A DNA stretch of 64,000 bases, taken from assembly GCA_027924645.1 (NCBI GenBank), contig BSBN01000233.1, positions 4,916,501-4,980,500 on the forward strand, read 5' to 3'. The DNA comes from Cunninghamia lanceolata. Its lineage: Eukaryota; Streptophyta; Pinopsida; Cupressales; Cupressaceae. The position numbers and the translations under genes are program-made. Position 1 is the stretch's first letter. Each line of letters opens with the position of its first letter. Below, in pieces: positions 36,240 to 48,139 of the stretch. The notes under the pieces were generated by a model. The model worked only from the letters and a program-made list of their open reading frames with translations. It was not told where the DNA came from and did no database searches.

Positions 36240-37079
36240 CTAGAAAGGGGACTTTCCCATTGATCTGTTAACAGAACTATTATAGGAAAATTCAGCCTGG
36301 GGTAATGCCACGTCCCATTGTTTTGGCTTTTCTCCAATAATAAACCTCAACAAATTTCCCAGACTCTGATTGACTACCTCTGTTTGTCCATCCATTTGGG
36401 GATGATAAGAACTACTAAATTGTAACTTAGTCCCCATCTTCTTCCATAAAGTCCTCTAGAAATGACTAAGGAATTTGGTATCCCTATCAGAGGTAATAGT
36501 CTTTGGAACACCATGTTGTTGAACAACTTCTGAAAAAAATAACTTTTCTACCCTCGTTGCATCATTAGTTTTCTTACAGGCAATAAAATGAACCATCTTG
36601 GAGAACCTATCAACAACTACAAAAATGGAGTCATTACCTCGCTGAGTATGTGGAAGTCCCAACACAAAGTCCATGCTCAAATCTATCCATGGTGCAGCTA
36701 GTACTAGTAATGGCATATACAACCTTGTATTTTGTGAATGTCTCTTAGCCACTTGGCAGATTCTACACCTTGTTGCATACTTAGTTATATCCATTTTCAT
36801 CTTTGGCCAGTACTATTTATCTTATATCAAGGCTATTGTCTTGTCCTTGCCAAAATGTCCAGCAAACCCACTACTATGAAATTCTCTGATAATATTTTCC
36901 CTCATAGAGCTAGCTGGTATGCATAGTTGTTTTCCTTTAAATAGATACCCATCTTGCATAAAATATTCACCCCTAAAGTGATCCACGTTACCAGATACTG
37001 GTGCCTTCAATTGTTCCACAATCTCCCAAAAATCATCATCAGACTCATACAAATCTTTGATGGCATCAAAACCAATCAC
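36240..37079 (-). pseudogene. Gypsy-1 integrase zinc domain and catalytic core
   Basis: The frames at 36822-37079 (EFHSSGFAGHFGKDKT), 36456-36800 ([40 protein letters not shown]) and 36240-36437 (HPQMDGQTEVVNQSLGN) form one integrase. The zinc-binding His and Cys pairs and all three catalytic residues (Asp, Asp, Glu) are kept. In-frame stops occur at the joints. Confidence 0.9.
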
Positions 37080-37085
37080 CTCAGT

Positions 37086-37616
37086 TTACATTGTAATCAA
37101 AAGTGCAACACGCCTACTCAACACATCTACAACCTGATTTTGTTTTCCAGACTTATGCTTCAACACAAAATTGTAACCCTGCAAGAAAGAGACCCACTTG
37201 GAATGCCTACTATTCAACTTTTTCTGTGTGTTCAAGTATCTCAGTGCAATATGATTTGTAAACAATACAAACTCCTGGGGCACTAGATAATGTCTCCAAT
37301 GCCTCAATGCTTGAACAATTGCATAAAATTCCAAATCATAAGTAGAATAATTCTTTCTCACTTCATTCAGCTTTTCACTAAAGAAATCTATAGGTTTTCT
37401 AGCTTGGCTAAGCACAGCACCTATTCCCACATGGGAGGCATCACATTCTACTTCAAATACCTTATCAAAATTTGGCAATGCAAGTATAGGTGCTTTTGTT
37501 ACCTTTTTCTTCAAGTACTTAAAGTTTCCCTAAGCATCCTTGGTCCATACAAACTCCATTCCTTTGGTGCAATTTGTTATAGGAGCTACAATACTACTGA
37601 AATTTCAAATGAACTT
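37086..37616 (-). pseudogene. Gypsy-1 RNase H
   Basis: The 142-codon frame holds FEVECDASHVGIGAVLSQ, STYDLEFYAIVQALRHW and LFTNHIALRYL. The usual TDH motif reads TNH, so one acidic residue is lost. The preceding 100 bp connect to RT with stops. Confidence 0.9.
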
Positions 37617-38930
37617 TCAATAGAAAGTGGCCAAGCCATGAAAACTTCTTACCTCTATGATGTTGCTTGGACTAGGCCATTCTAGAATTGCCCTGACCTT
37701 TTCTGGATCCATTCTAACACCATCTTTAGAAATGACAAAGCCTAAAAAAACCAAATTGTCCTGCATGAACCTACACTTCTTCAAATTGGCATAGAGCTTC
37801 TCCTTCCTTAACACACCAAAGATGATCCTCAAGTGTTGTAGGTGCTCTTCTTTGTTGTTACTAAATACCAAAATATCATCAAAATAAACTACCACAAACT
37901 TACCAATGTAAGTTCGTAGTATAGTGTTCATCAATCTCATAAATGTGCTAGGTGCATTTGATTACCCGAATGGCATAACCATCCACTCATATAATCCATC
38001 TCCAATCTTAAAGGTTGTCTTCCACTCATCCCCTTCTCAGATCCAGATTTGGTGGTAGCCACTTCGTAGGTCAATCTTGCTGAAATATTTGGCCCTTGCA
38101 AGGACATCCATCATGTCCTCCATACGAGGTATAAGAAATTGATACTTGATGGTAATCTTATTAATTATTTTTCTACCAGTGCACATCCTCCATGTTCCAT
38201 CTTTTTTTGGGGTCAACAATGCAGGTACAGTACATGGGCTCATGCTCTCTCTCACCACACCTTTACTTATGAGTTTTGTTACTTGCTTATTCATCTCTAT
38301 ATGTTGTGTTGGATTCATCCTATAAGCTGCTTGGTTGGGTAGAGTTTCTCCTGGAATCAAATCAATATGATGTTGAATATATCTCTTTGGTGGTAGACCA
38401 TCAGGCAATTCATCAGGAAAAACAGCAACAAATTCTTTCAATAGCTCTGCTACTTCTGGGGGAACTGAAATGTCTTCCTCTTTACCTTTTTTCACTACTA
38501 ATGCATAGTAACACATTGTCACCTTCATTTCTTTAACAAGATCTCTTTCAGACAACATGGTCTCACCTTTTCCTTCATCCTTGAGAGGCAATAAAATCAC
38601 CTTAGAGCCATCTTTCCAAAAGGTATATGTGTTTTTCTCTCCATAATGCATAACTTTTCTATCATACTGACATGGCCTTCCCAATAACACATGACAGGCA
38701 TCCATTGGGACAACATCACACCATATCTCATCTTGATAGATCTTCCCTATGCTAAACTTAATTAAGCATTTTTTATCAACGGTGACTTCATTTCCCTTTT
38801 TAAACCATGCAATGTGGTACGGATGAGGATGTTTTTCATAGTGTAAATTCAATTTTTCTACCATTTCTTTAGAAACCATATTTTGACAACTACCTCCATC
38901 AATAATAACTTGACATACCTTGCCACCCAA
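37617..38930 (-). pseudogene. Gypsy-1 protease and reverse transcriptase
   Basis: The 297-codon frame (38930-38037) opens with the protease site VIIDGGSCQNMVS (DGG in place of DSG or DTG) and passes to RT with KRYIQHHIDLIPG, TPKKDGTWRMC and FSKIDLRSGYHQI. After a frameshift or stop near 37960 a second frame (37940-37617) gives the catalytic box YFDD at 37875-37886 and FLGFVISKDGVRMDPEKV. Confidence 0.9.
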
Positions 38931-40089
38931 AGTGCATCACCATTGCTCTTCTCATCATGAGACTTTCTCCCACATCTGGTGGAACCTCTAGTTTTGTCCC
39001 TTCCACTTCATGTTGCGTTTGAATCAGGTTCACCCTAGGTTGTCCTCCTTGATTTATTTCTTGCATGTTATAATTTGAGCATTCAAATGCCCTATAACCT
39101 TCTTCTCCACATCTGAAACAAGTGAAAGGCCTTCTCTGGTTTTCCCATCCTCTACCGCTACCATAACCTCTATCTCTTTGAAATCCCCTTCCTTGTTCTT
39201 GATTCGGAAGATCTTATCAAGTGTCTACTTGTTTTTCCAATCCATGGGATGACTCTCCCTTGCCATAATTCGAACCTCCTCAAAATGGGGTTGATGTACC
39301 CCTTCTTCCTCCTCTATTCCTCTAATGGTACTATCTATTTTATTTTTCTTCAACCTTTAGAGCCAATTGATAAGCCACTTCCATACTATTGAGTCGATGC
39401 ATGCTCAACTCATCTTGAATAGAGAATTTCAGGCCATTCACATATCTAGCAGCCATCTATTCATTAGTTTCTTGATGCTCTATATGTATAGACAATGTAT
39501 AAAACTCATTTGTATAATCTGGCATAGAAGAGAGGTTCTGCTTTAAATTTTAAAACCTACGAATAAGGGTTTGCACATAATCTATGGGCAAAAATTTTTC
39601 TCTCAACTTCTTCTCCATTTTATTCCATGTCCTGATCTTATCCTTTCCTTTCCTTGTTTGTTCCTTTTGAAGATGATCCCACCAAATCATTGCATGACCC
39701 TTTAATTTGGTGCATGTGAATTTCACCTTCTTTTCCTCTGTCATGGATTTCCATTCAAAAAAAATTCTCATGTCATACAACGAGTCTATCAATTCCTATA
39801 GTTTAAGACTACCTGTATAATCTACAACATCTACCTTGATCCCTTCATTTTTCCCTTCTAAGGCCCTGAGCATCCTCTCTTCAAAACTCATTCCTTCTAA
39901 TTCTTCTTCTTCATGTTATGTATCTTGATTTGCACCTCCTCGACCTATCTCTTCATCAGATTCATCTCCTCCTCTACCCAGTCTTTGGTTTTCCATCCGT
40001 GTTGTAAGTTCTGCTATTTGCCTTTGCAGATTTTGCATTTCTCTATGCATCTGGAAAAGACCACCTCTTCCTCTTCCTCTCCTAGCCAT
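38931..40089 (-). pseudogene. Gypsy-1 gag
   Basis: The likely start is the ATG at 40089 (MARRGRGRGG, arginine-rich). The frame at 39550-39792 is the gag capsid core (KVKFTCTKLKGHAMIWWDHL and MEKKLREKFLP). The zinc knuckle at 39079-39120 reads CFRCGEEGYRAFEC: the His ligand is replaced by Tyr. Stops are frequent, mostly at expected Trp or Gln codons. Confidence 0.85.
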
Positions 40090-40095
40090 CTTCCT

Positions 40096-40107
40096 GCTCT
40101 GATACCA
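40096..40107 (-). promoter_or_regulatory. Gypsy-1 primer-binding site
   Basis: The plus strand reads GCTCTGATACCA, a perfect tRNA-iMet site, two bases from the 5' LTR at 40110. Confidence 0.95.
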
Positions 40108-40109
40108 GA

Positions 40110-40647
40110 TGATGTAGCCAACAACATACACTCAATAAATATGTTCCATTAATCATGTGAGAGCCAAAGATTTGGAACACTGGAAAAAAAAATTCTATTC
40201 ACCAACTCTACTGCTACAATGAGAGAAAACTCTCTTATATCCAAGAAACAAAAAAAACAAAAAAATTGCCTTTTTTGGCAAATTCTGACAATTGTCAGAT
40301 TTTGCCATTTTAGGTAATTTTACAATCATATCTTGAGAATCTAGTTTTTTTCCCAAAAACTTTATAAAGCTAAGGTAGGAGGAAAATCCAACAAACATCC
40401 TAAATTCGAAACATGCGTTTCGAGTTATTAAAAAAACAACTTTAAAAAAACTAGAAAAAAACACTAAATTGTCATTTTGAGGGCCAAGATGAAAGTTTCA
40501 AGCCCTAAAAAAGTGCCAAGATGAGGTCCAACTGACTAGGATGGGTTGGGAAACCACCATCCACCTCATAACACATCCACCTATAAAATTTCATAGAAAA
40601 ACCCACATCCGAGTCAAAAGTTATGACCTCTGGAAGTCCCTGCATCA
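40110..40647 (-). repeat. Gypsy-1 5' LTR
   Basis: TGATGTAGCC...CTGCATCA, then ATAAC, the second copy of the target site. Nearly identical to 35042-35582. Confidence 0.95.
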
Positions 40648-42913
40648 ATAACACTTCACTTTGATTTAATAATTTATTTACAAGAATTTGTAATAACAAA
40701 TTCATTGAATAAAATTAAAATTATAAGGTAGCATTTTAAAAGTTTTACTCTAAAAACTACCATGTACATGATAAGACATATAATATCTCATTGATTTTTT
40801 CATTAATAGTTTTTAGTTTAACCAAAATGTAAGATCCCTCCTAGGATCTTATTGAAAATTACTATATATTTTAAATTAATAACCATCATATTTCTATATC
40901 CATCAGCTCATTTCTTTTTTTATAATTTAACTACTTTAATGGAAGTTCCACAAAAATTTTAACAAGGATACATTGATGTAATAACAATAGTTCTATATAC
41001 CATTCACAATATTAAAAACAAGCATATTTTCAATAAACATCAATATTCATGTATGGTTACATATACATGTTCTATTTCCATTGGATATAGTAGAACCTAT
41101 TATGGAACAATCACCCATCCATAAATATATAAGCATATATCAACTCATTACAAATCACTACAAATAATTATAAATCATTTTGACATATTTACATTACTTG
41201 AGTAATCTGTCTAGAGTAATTAGTTATAAGGAGGGAGAGCATCATTTGGGAACTTTTCCTCTAACCATAGACTTAGTAGTCCCCCACACTTCTCCCTGTC
41301 TAAGAGTGGCCCTACCCTTAAATGAGGGTGGAAGATAATGACCAATGTAGAATATTAGAACCATCATAGAACCATGTGTGAGGAGTACATTCTCTATTAG
41401 TCAAATAGATTCTAGATACTCTTTCTATCTAATTCTTGACTTTTGACAATACACGTAACTATAAAAGTACAATGCACTAATAATGTACATTCAACTAGAG
41501 CATTAAATTTTTTAGCCCTAAACTATCACATTTCCACAAGATGAGAGAAAATGGGAATTAAAATCATGTTAGGTCACACTGAAATTGAGTCATCATAATC
41601 ACAAGATAGCTTTACAGAATGCATATAATGGTGTATTTGAATAATGGGTATATTAATTTTATTTTCTTTAATAACCAAAAAGAATGTAGTCAAACTCTAC
41701 TTAAGTAACCAGCCCAACTCACGAGTTCCATGTTTAAGACGCTAAGTTTATCTTACAAACATAATCTTAACTCCTATGAGTTCATAAGAAAATCACCATA
41801 ATAAGATCAAGTGTATAGAGATAAGGTGAGGAAACAATTTACATGTTGACAACTAAATAAATTTTAAATGCATTATTTTCCAATACTTAATCTAACCATA
41901 TAGAAATTTTAAAAATAAGCACAGTATCCTTTGTCTTAACCTCAGGATAAAATGCAAGGATGCACTTAAGAAAATATTGTCCTATAAGGATGGGAAGGCA
42001 AGGGCCATATCATCACTCACTTAAAAAAAGTTAAAACTATCATCAAGTAAAAAAATTGCTCTTGGCAATTATTCAATGTATATTGTTGGGAAGACACTTT
42101 TTATAATAGAAGTTTTTCCACACAAACAAGGTGAATCCCTTCCCTTATTTATGTATAAGAATAGATTGGTCAACATGCACTTCTTCCTTAAGATAGTTTC
42201 AACTTCTAGTTAAAAGTGAAATTTTCATCTTAGATGATCTCAATCACTTGGTTAAAGTGCAATTTCCCCCTAGAAGGTCATCTATTTCCTAGTAAACTAG
42301 GTAGCAATGACATCCAACTCGGTGCATCTAAATGACTTATTACATGAACTACATTATCTTCAAGTACCGAGGTTGTATATGCCTAGCTTTTGAATCAGCT
42401 CAATTTAATAGATAGACATGGATCTAAAATATAACTACCTAAAAATGGATTTGCATAAACTAATAAAAAGCAAATTTAACATGCTAAGTTACCAACAGTG
42501 CTTACAATAATATGGGATGTACAAAATGAACCATAGTCACATGACACAAGACTAATATTCCACCTCTAGGAATGGAAAGATGAAGATGAGTGAGAATCAG
42601 TATGCTTCAAAAATTCAATTGATCAACCAAAGAAAGCTATAATGAACACACCACTTTCACTTGCTTTGCATTTATTAATTTGGTTATTAAAGGATCATGA
42701 GTAAATTAATTCATATGAACAAGATCCTAGTTAAATCTCTACCCTTGCCTACCTTGCATACAACTAGTATAGAACAATCTTAGATGATAACATCAAAATA
42801 TTCCTAGTAATTTGAATTTCTAGCAAATTAAATTGGTTAAATTTTCTTGCAATGTACTGTTGTGTAGACATTGAGTAGATATTTAATTCAAAACTATTTT
42901 TTTTCACAACATA

Positions 42914-43017
42914 CAGCTTTTGTGTTGGAGTGGAAAAGTAAGTTATAAAATACATATTTCATTCACAGCTTTTGTGTTGGAGTGGAAAAGTAAGTTATAA
43001 AATACATATTTCATTCA
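42914..43017. repeat. 52-bp tandem duplication in the LARD-like LTR
   Basis: Units 42914-42965 and 42966-43017 (starting cagcttttgtgttgg) are essentially identical. The left LTR has one corresponding unit, so the duplication is recent compared with the LTR pair. Confidence 0.9.
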
Positions 43018-43062
43018 TTTACCAATCAAATTATGTATAGGCTCTACCAGTGCACTAACTTG

Positions 43063-43963
43063 TGTTAGGTACCTAGGGATATGATATTATAATTTATGTA
43101 GGTGGATGGAGATTCCAACATGTGGCACACATCCCTTAAGTTAGTTATATTGGGTCATGTGGGCTACTTGTGTAATTAATTATATAAAGTGATGAGTAGG
43201 CCTTCATTGGGATTACCCCTCCATTATATTATTAGGAGGGGATCTATATAAAGGAGGTGATTATCATTGTAAGGGGATATGTGTTGAGTATGATATTATA
43301 TTTGGGACATTCTTGAAGATATAATGTGGAGTGGCTTCTTCCATAAGGAGTATTTTGTGGTGTTATCCTACCTCAAGAGTTTATTCTATTTCTACATATA
43401 TTGGATATTAGGGCATATTAGCCCACAAACATCTCTTGTATGGTGTTTGCTATACTTTTTCTTCGTCTTCTTATAATACTTATCACCTTTATCAAAATAT
43501 TTCTTTTTAGAAGAAGATTTGCATTCTTTGCATTTATCAAAATACTGACTAGAAGACATGAGTTGGTAACATGTAGAAGATGAAATTAGAGGCTTGACTT
43601 TCTTTATTTCTTTTCTCTTCTGTGAAGCTTGACACACTTCTTCATTAATTTCTATCAGAAATTGAACTAACTATGGATATGTTAGCTCTTTCATTTCAGT
43701 ACCATCTTTGACCAAATTTTCAAGGACTCGTTTGTGATAGAATTCCCCTACATCATTACCAAAACTTTTAAGAAAAGTAGTGAACATAAACTCATGGTTC
43801 TGTTCACGGCCAAACTGATAGAAATTATTATACTGATCATCATAGTATTATTTAAAATATTTTAAATCTTTACACTTGCCTCTAATGAACTTGTTGTAGG
43901 CAAGCTTTTCTCTCATGTCTGTTTTTCCATTACATTTTGCTATTATTTCTATGTATCTTAACA
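43063..43963 (+). repeat. Element X 5' LTR-like unit with an embedded antisense segment
   Basis: It starts TGTTAGGTACC at the point where the LARD-like LTR match ends and stops at CTTAACA, followed after two bases by a perfect primer-binding site. A TATA box (tatataaa) lies at 43245-43252. About 575 bp at its right side read on the minus strand as capsid-like coding DNA. No similar LTR is found at the other end of the element. Confidence 0.65.
43385..43960 (-). pseudogene. Antisense capsid-like fragment, possibly from an endogenous pararetrovirus
   Basis: One minus-strand frame runs through almost the whole segment with two stops. It shows CNGKTDMREKLAYNKF, then a KCKDLKYFK block, FLKSFGNDVGEF, a Glu- and Lys-rich helix ending QASQKRKEIKK, and a basic, tyrosine-rich tail that stops at a Cys where a zinc knuckle might begin. 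The arrangement (helical capsid core, basic tail, Cys) is what plant pararetrovirus capsid proteins and some retroelement gags show; the first is my preferred reading from general layout. The zinc finger itself is broken or absent. Confidence 0.45.
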
Positions 43964-43965
43964 AG

Positions 43966-43977
43966 TGGTATCAGAGC
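43966..43977 (+). promoter_or_regulatory. Element X primer-binding site
   Basis: TGGTATCAGAGC, perfect tRNA-iMet match, two bases after the LTR-like unit. Confidence 0.9.
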
Positions 43978-44342
43978 TATGATTTTGGCAAAGGTGAGGA
44001 CAAAACCCTAATTTTTAAAGATTCGTCTATATCTTTTAAATGACTATGAAATTTTCTACAATTTTTGTAGTGTAGTTGGATAATCATTTAATGAAGCTAC
44101 AATTCAAAAATTGGGGTTATATCATCAATATTGAGTGAGTTATTACAAATTTATGATTTTTCATAAATTCACTTTCTAGGCGGCAAATTAAGGATTTTTT
44201 TCTAATATTTTTACATATCTAGAAAGATCACAAAAATTTAGTAAGGGTCTTTTATTTGTATTTTAATTTTTGAGGCCAAAAATATTATGAAATGATTCAA
44301 TATAAGTTGGGTATGTAGTAAAAAATAGAAACCCTAGTTTCA

Positions 44343-44915
44343 ATGGGGATTCCTAATTTTGATAGAAGACGAGATACATTAGAATGGTGGCAAAAATATA
44401 AAGATGTTTATTGTAAAAAGGCAATATAGCTTGTGTATTTTGTGTTATACTTGGAAGGTGAAGCTAAACAATGGTATGAATCATTGCATAAGGGTATTTC
44501 TTGTCTGGATGAACTAGAACAAGCTTTCATAGATAGATCAGAAGGAGAAAAAGAAGGAGAAAAAGAACAAGAACAGGAACAAAAAATGGAAGATGAAGAA
44601 TGGGAAGACAAAGAAGAAGAAGAAAGAGAGGAATATGGAGAAGAAGTAGAAGAAGGAGGAGAAGGAAAAGAGGATGATGAAGAAAAGATGAAGGATACAA
44701 GTACATGCACTTTTTCTCCAAGGAAGGAAGATTCAATTCTTCAATTTTATGGATCTATTCAAAAGGAAAATCTTATGCTTTGGGGCATATTATTTTGTTT
44801 TGGATTGAGAAGATTACATTTGTTGTCTCTATGTTTGACATTATGGTTGAACGGTTATATGTTTATGGATTTTTTATTTAGGTATTTGGAAGGAGATCTT
44901 ACTTGTCATAGCTAA
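44343..44915 (+). pseudogene. Element X gag-like ORF with a Glu-rich tail
   Basis: The ATG at 44343 gives MGIPNFDRRRDTLEWWQKYK and, after a stop at 44427, VLYLEGEAKQWYESLHKGI, a pattern like the N-terminal part of a Ty3/Gypsy gag. Residues of the 44433 frame from about 35 to 90 are almost all Glu, Lys, Asp and Gly, from a purine-rich stretch at 44537-44695. No zinc knuckle follows, and no protease, RT or integrase is present before the polypurine tract, so the element is non-autonomous. Confidence 0.6.
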
Positions 44916-45828
44916 AGAATATGTTGGTCTTGGTAGTAGGACATGGTTTGATTTGCAAGTTTTCTCTTTATGGTCTATTGTTTATCCTAGAGGTTTGATT
45001 CATTTCATATTGGTGTTGGGATATATGTAGCTGAATTGATCATTTATTGTTATTATACTTCATTCTTTTAGTAATAGTATGGATGATTAGGGCTCTTTAA
45101 TCTCTATTTTTTATGTGATATGAAGAACCTAGGAGAGCTAAGGTGATTAGGGGAGACAATTTTGTAGTATCTTCCTTTTAGGTTTGTAGATTTATATGTG
45201 TTCTTCAACACTATGTGATAGATAATTTATCCATATCCTTTAAGTGTTGTTGGTGGACTTTTGGATTCTCTAGTTGGTTTTAGACTTGACATTGCCAATG
45301 TAGCCATATTTCTAGTGAGGTATATATGTCATTGGACTTTGGAACAAAGGGTCTTCAAGTTTTTTGCATGTCTATGATTGTTATCAATGGAGACAAACTT
45401 AAAGGACTTGTGATTGAGGATTAGGGTGGATATGCTGGTAGAAAAAGGTTTGTCTATGATGTTTTTACCTTGTTTAGAGGTATGGTTAGTTGGATTAGTT
45501 AGAAATATGTTTTGGTCACTATTCAAGTCATTTTTGAGTATTTTTTAAATAATTAGTCGTGTTCTAAAGGATATGGACTTTGGTGTATGTGTTCAAGTTC
45601 AATCATGACATTCAAAGTGTGATCCTCACTTTAGTTTCTTATCTTTTGTGATTGGGAATGATCAAGGATTAGAGTATTGTGTTTGAGATGGTTGATGGAT
45701 GTTGCAGATGCATTTTTAGGCTCATGAGCATAGAGGATTTAGTTGGTGCATCATGGTTATACCCATAGTGGCTAGTTTATTTAGTTGGAGTCCCCTATGA
45801 TTTTTAATTTGAATATCAAGTGGGAGAA
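44916..45828 (+). other. Element X non-coding interior and polypurine tract
   Basis: No gene motif is seen. The segment ends with caagtgggagaa (45817-45828), the polypurine tract type used by other elements in the window, directly followed by TGTTAGG. Confidence 0.55.
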
Positions 45829-46583
45829 TGTTAGGATTATTTATGCTATTCACCTTGCATATCCTAAGGTCTATTGTAACTTAATTGTTCATAGATAGGT
45901 AAATGATTTATGTATCTCCAATAATAATAAAGCAAGAAAACAAGATGTCCATGTGAGGGTGGGGAAATGTGTAATTATTTTATTATTCTCTAGGGACTTG
46001 GAAATATTGTTGTAATAAACCATTGATTAGTGGGTTACATAGTGGACTTGTAAGAGCATCTTCCATTGGTAGTGGATGTAAGATATAATAATTAGTGCTT
46101 CACTAGGGAGTGTTTAAGAGTTACATATGCCAACTTGAGTGGTGGAAGTCAAATATGCTCATGTAAGAGTTATCTTCTATTCTAGACTAGCTCCACACAT
46201 GTGAGCATCATGAGAATTCATATCATGGTATTTTGAGACCTTGTTTAGAACCACGATATTATTTTTTTGTAGTTTTCTATGCCTTCTTAAGTCTATATAT
46301 TGGAGGCATAGGATAGAGGATGTGTGGAATGTATTTTGCAAGTTTATGCTATCAATTTTCCACTAGAGGAGTAAGAGTGTTGATTTCATTGAAGTATTGC
46401 ATGGAGAAGCTATGTGAATGTATTGTAACCATGATTTAGTTGGTAATACATTGAGTTGTGCAATGCTTTAGAGGATGGGTTTTTCTTGAAAGGGTTTTGC
46501 CAGGGTATATATGTGTCTCTTAGCTTCTTGTGATTGCTTCTATTCTTCATCTCTCATTATTTCTTATTTTTAAGTATTGTTGT

Positions 46584-47401
46584 TGGTGTAGTCACGGTAG
46601 GAGGATTCACGGAATGAACTATCTAGACCATGTAGCAAGAGTAAACACAACGGAAACAACTCAAAGAAATAAAGTAAATGTAGATTCAGTCATTCAGTAT
46701 ATCATAGAATTCAAATAGAGATTGGCTGGCAACATGCGGGCTTACAATTAGGGCTCACAGGCCTGATTACATACATGCGCAAGATAAGGCTTTGAAGCTC
46801 TCTTCACACAAAATCAAAACTAAGAACTATGAATAAAATTTTAACTACTTTCCTAAGGGTCTATTACATCTTTATATATCATTTCTGAACCAATAGATTC
46901 CTCCGCGTCAGCAAAGGAAGGTCGCAAACTCCAATGAAGAGTTGTAACGTGTTCACAGATAGGTCAGACCTAAATGCATAGAACACTTCCTCAAATGAAT
47001 GGAACAATGTGCGGACCCTTGGGGATGGCCAACCATGAACTAAAGGATAATGAATGATGTGTCATTAAGATCTGCAACTCAAGGAATGATCTGTAAGGCT
47101 TCTCCTTCAGCCGATTATCAAGAACTATTAGAATTCTCTCCACTGAGAAAATAGTTGATCTTATGAGTGTGATGTCTTTCTGGTAACTAATCCAAATGCT
47201 CTAAATTCTTGATATGATCTAGATGAATGAATGTAGATGCTAAGTCCAGATCCGCAAGATGTGAAATGCCAAAACCAGACCATAAGCTGAAAACTGCTAC
47301 TGACTGAACTACCTGAACTGAACTGGAAAATGAAAGAACTGAAATGCAAATGTTTTTGGTTGATGCAAGATTACTCTTGAACCAGGGATGCTCCTGCATC
47401 A
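46584..47401 (-). repeat. Gypsy-2 3' LTR
   Basis: A minus-strand TATA box (tatataaa, plus strand 46871-46878) has its partner at 52455-52462 in the other LTR. Confidence 0.95.
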
Positions 47402-47419
47402 AACATCTGGGGTTATTGA

Positions 47420-48139
47420 AAAAGTTATTCCCTCACTTTGCTGGGACTAGGGGAGAACCAAGACGGTCAGCCTGATAAATCCATGCTGAATCTTCTTCCG
47501 GTCTGCCTTTCCACTTCACAAGATATTATTTGTATTGTCTTCCTCTAGTGTTGCATCCAACTCTATTGTCCAAGATGTCTTCTATCTGCTTTGGTGCTTG
47601 TTGTGGTAATTGTTTCTTCAAGTCTTCTTCCATACTGTCACTAAACTCTACTTCATGATATTGATGTAGGTCTGCAATGTTGAAAATAGGTGATATGCCC
47701 AATGCCTCTAGTAATTCCACTTCATATGCATTTCCTGAATCAAATTTCCTGAGTATCCTACAAGGTCCAAACTTTTTCATCTTCAACTTGTTATAAGTCC
47801 CAACTAGAAATCTATCTTTTCTCAAGTACACCATCACTTCATCTACAACTTCAAATTCCTTGTCTTCTCTTCTCATTAGCCTTCTCTTTGTACTTATTGT
47901 TCATATCCTCCAAATGTTTCTTCACTTTCTTCTGCACTCCTCTTTTCCTCTGTACTGATATCTCTCAATTCTACAACTCCTCTAGGATTCACTCCGGTAA
48001 CAATCTCAAAAGGTGTTCTTCTAGTACTCCTATTTACTAAATTATTGTATGCAAACTCTGCTTGAGAAATAATCAAATCCCATCTTCCAGATTTGTCCCC
48101 AACCAAACATCTCAACAAGTTTCCCAAACTCCTATTCAC
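47420..48139 (-). pseudogene. Gypsy-2 integrase C-terminus and chromodomain
   Basis: The frame at 47894-48139 (NRSLGNLLRCLVG) starts the C-terminal integrase; the frame at 47526-47876 holds [21 protein letters not shown] and [10 protein letters not shown]. The chromodomain begins near [10 protein letters not shown] and continues past a stop as YLVKWKGRPEEDSAW. A frameshift lies near 47885. Confidence 0.9.

Larger units (their letters stand above)
35042..40647 (-). mobile_element. Gypsy-1: complete minus-strand chromovirus
   Basis: The element is 5,606 bp with LTRs of 541 bp (35042-35582) and 538 bp (40110-40647), TGATGTAGCC...TGCATCA, and the target duplication ATAAC at 35037-35041 and 40648-40652. 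Order on the minus strand: gag, protease, RT, RNase H, integrase, chromodomain, as in Ty3/Gypsy chromoviruses. The LTRs differ by only a few percent by eye, and several long open frames remain, so it is the best-preserved element here, though stops and frameshifts still split pol. Confidence 0.95.
23383..43062 (-). mobile_element. LARD-like element: long LTR pair, non-coding interior
   Basis: A segment starting at 23383 recurs at 34890. After removal of later insertions the match covers about 2.5 kb (23383-24980 plus 26571-27512 against 34890-35041 plus 40653-43062). A decayed primer-binding site on the minus strand precedes the right copy, which fits minus-strand LTRs. The interior (27513-34889, less the Copia at 29720-32682) has no retroviral motif. 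The right LTR is cut at 43062 by element X, so target duplications cannot be checked. A dispersed direct repeat without retroelement origin is the alternative. Confidence 0.55.
34890..43062 (-). repeat. LARD-like element, right (5') LTR, interrupted by Gypsy-1
   Basis: The two parts, 34890-35041 and 40653-43062, join across Gypsy-1 and align with the left LTR, hairpin included (40830-40851). A 52-bp tandem duplication lies at 42914-43017. The right end is removed by the LTR that starts at 43063. Confidence 0.6.

Noticed and set aside
37290..37685. 131-codon plus-strand frame
   Set aside because: It is the complement of Gypsy-1 RNase H and RT.
44408..44736. Serine- and leucine-rich minus-strand frames
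   Set aside because: They are antisense shadows of the purine-rich, Glu-coding stretch of the element X gag-like ORF.
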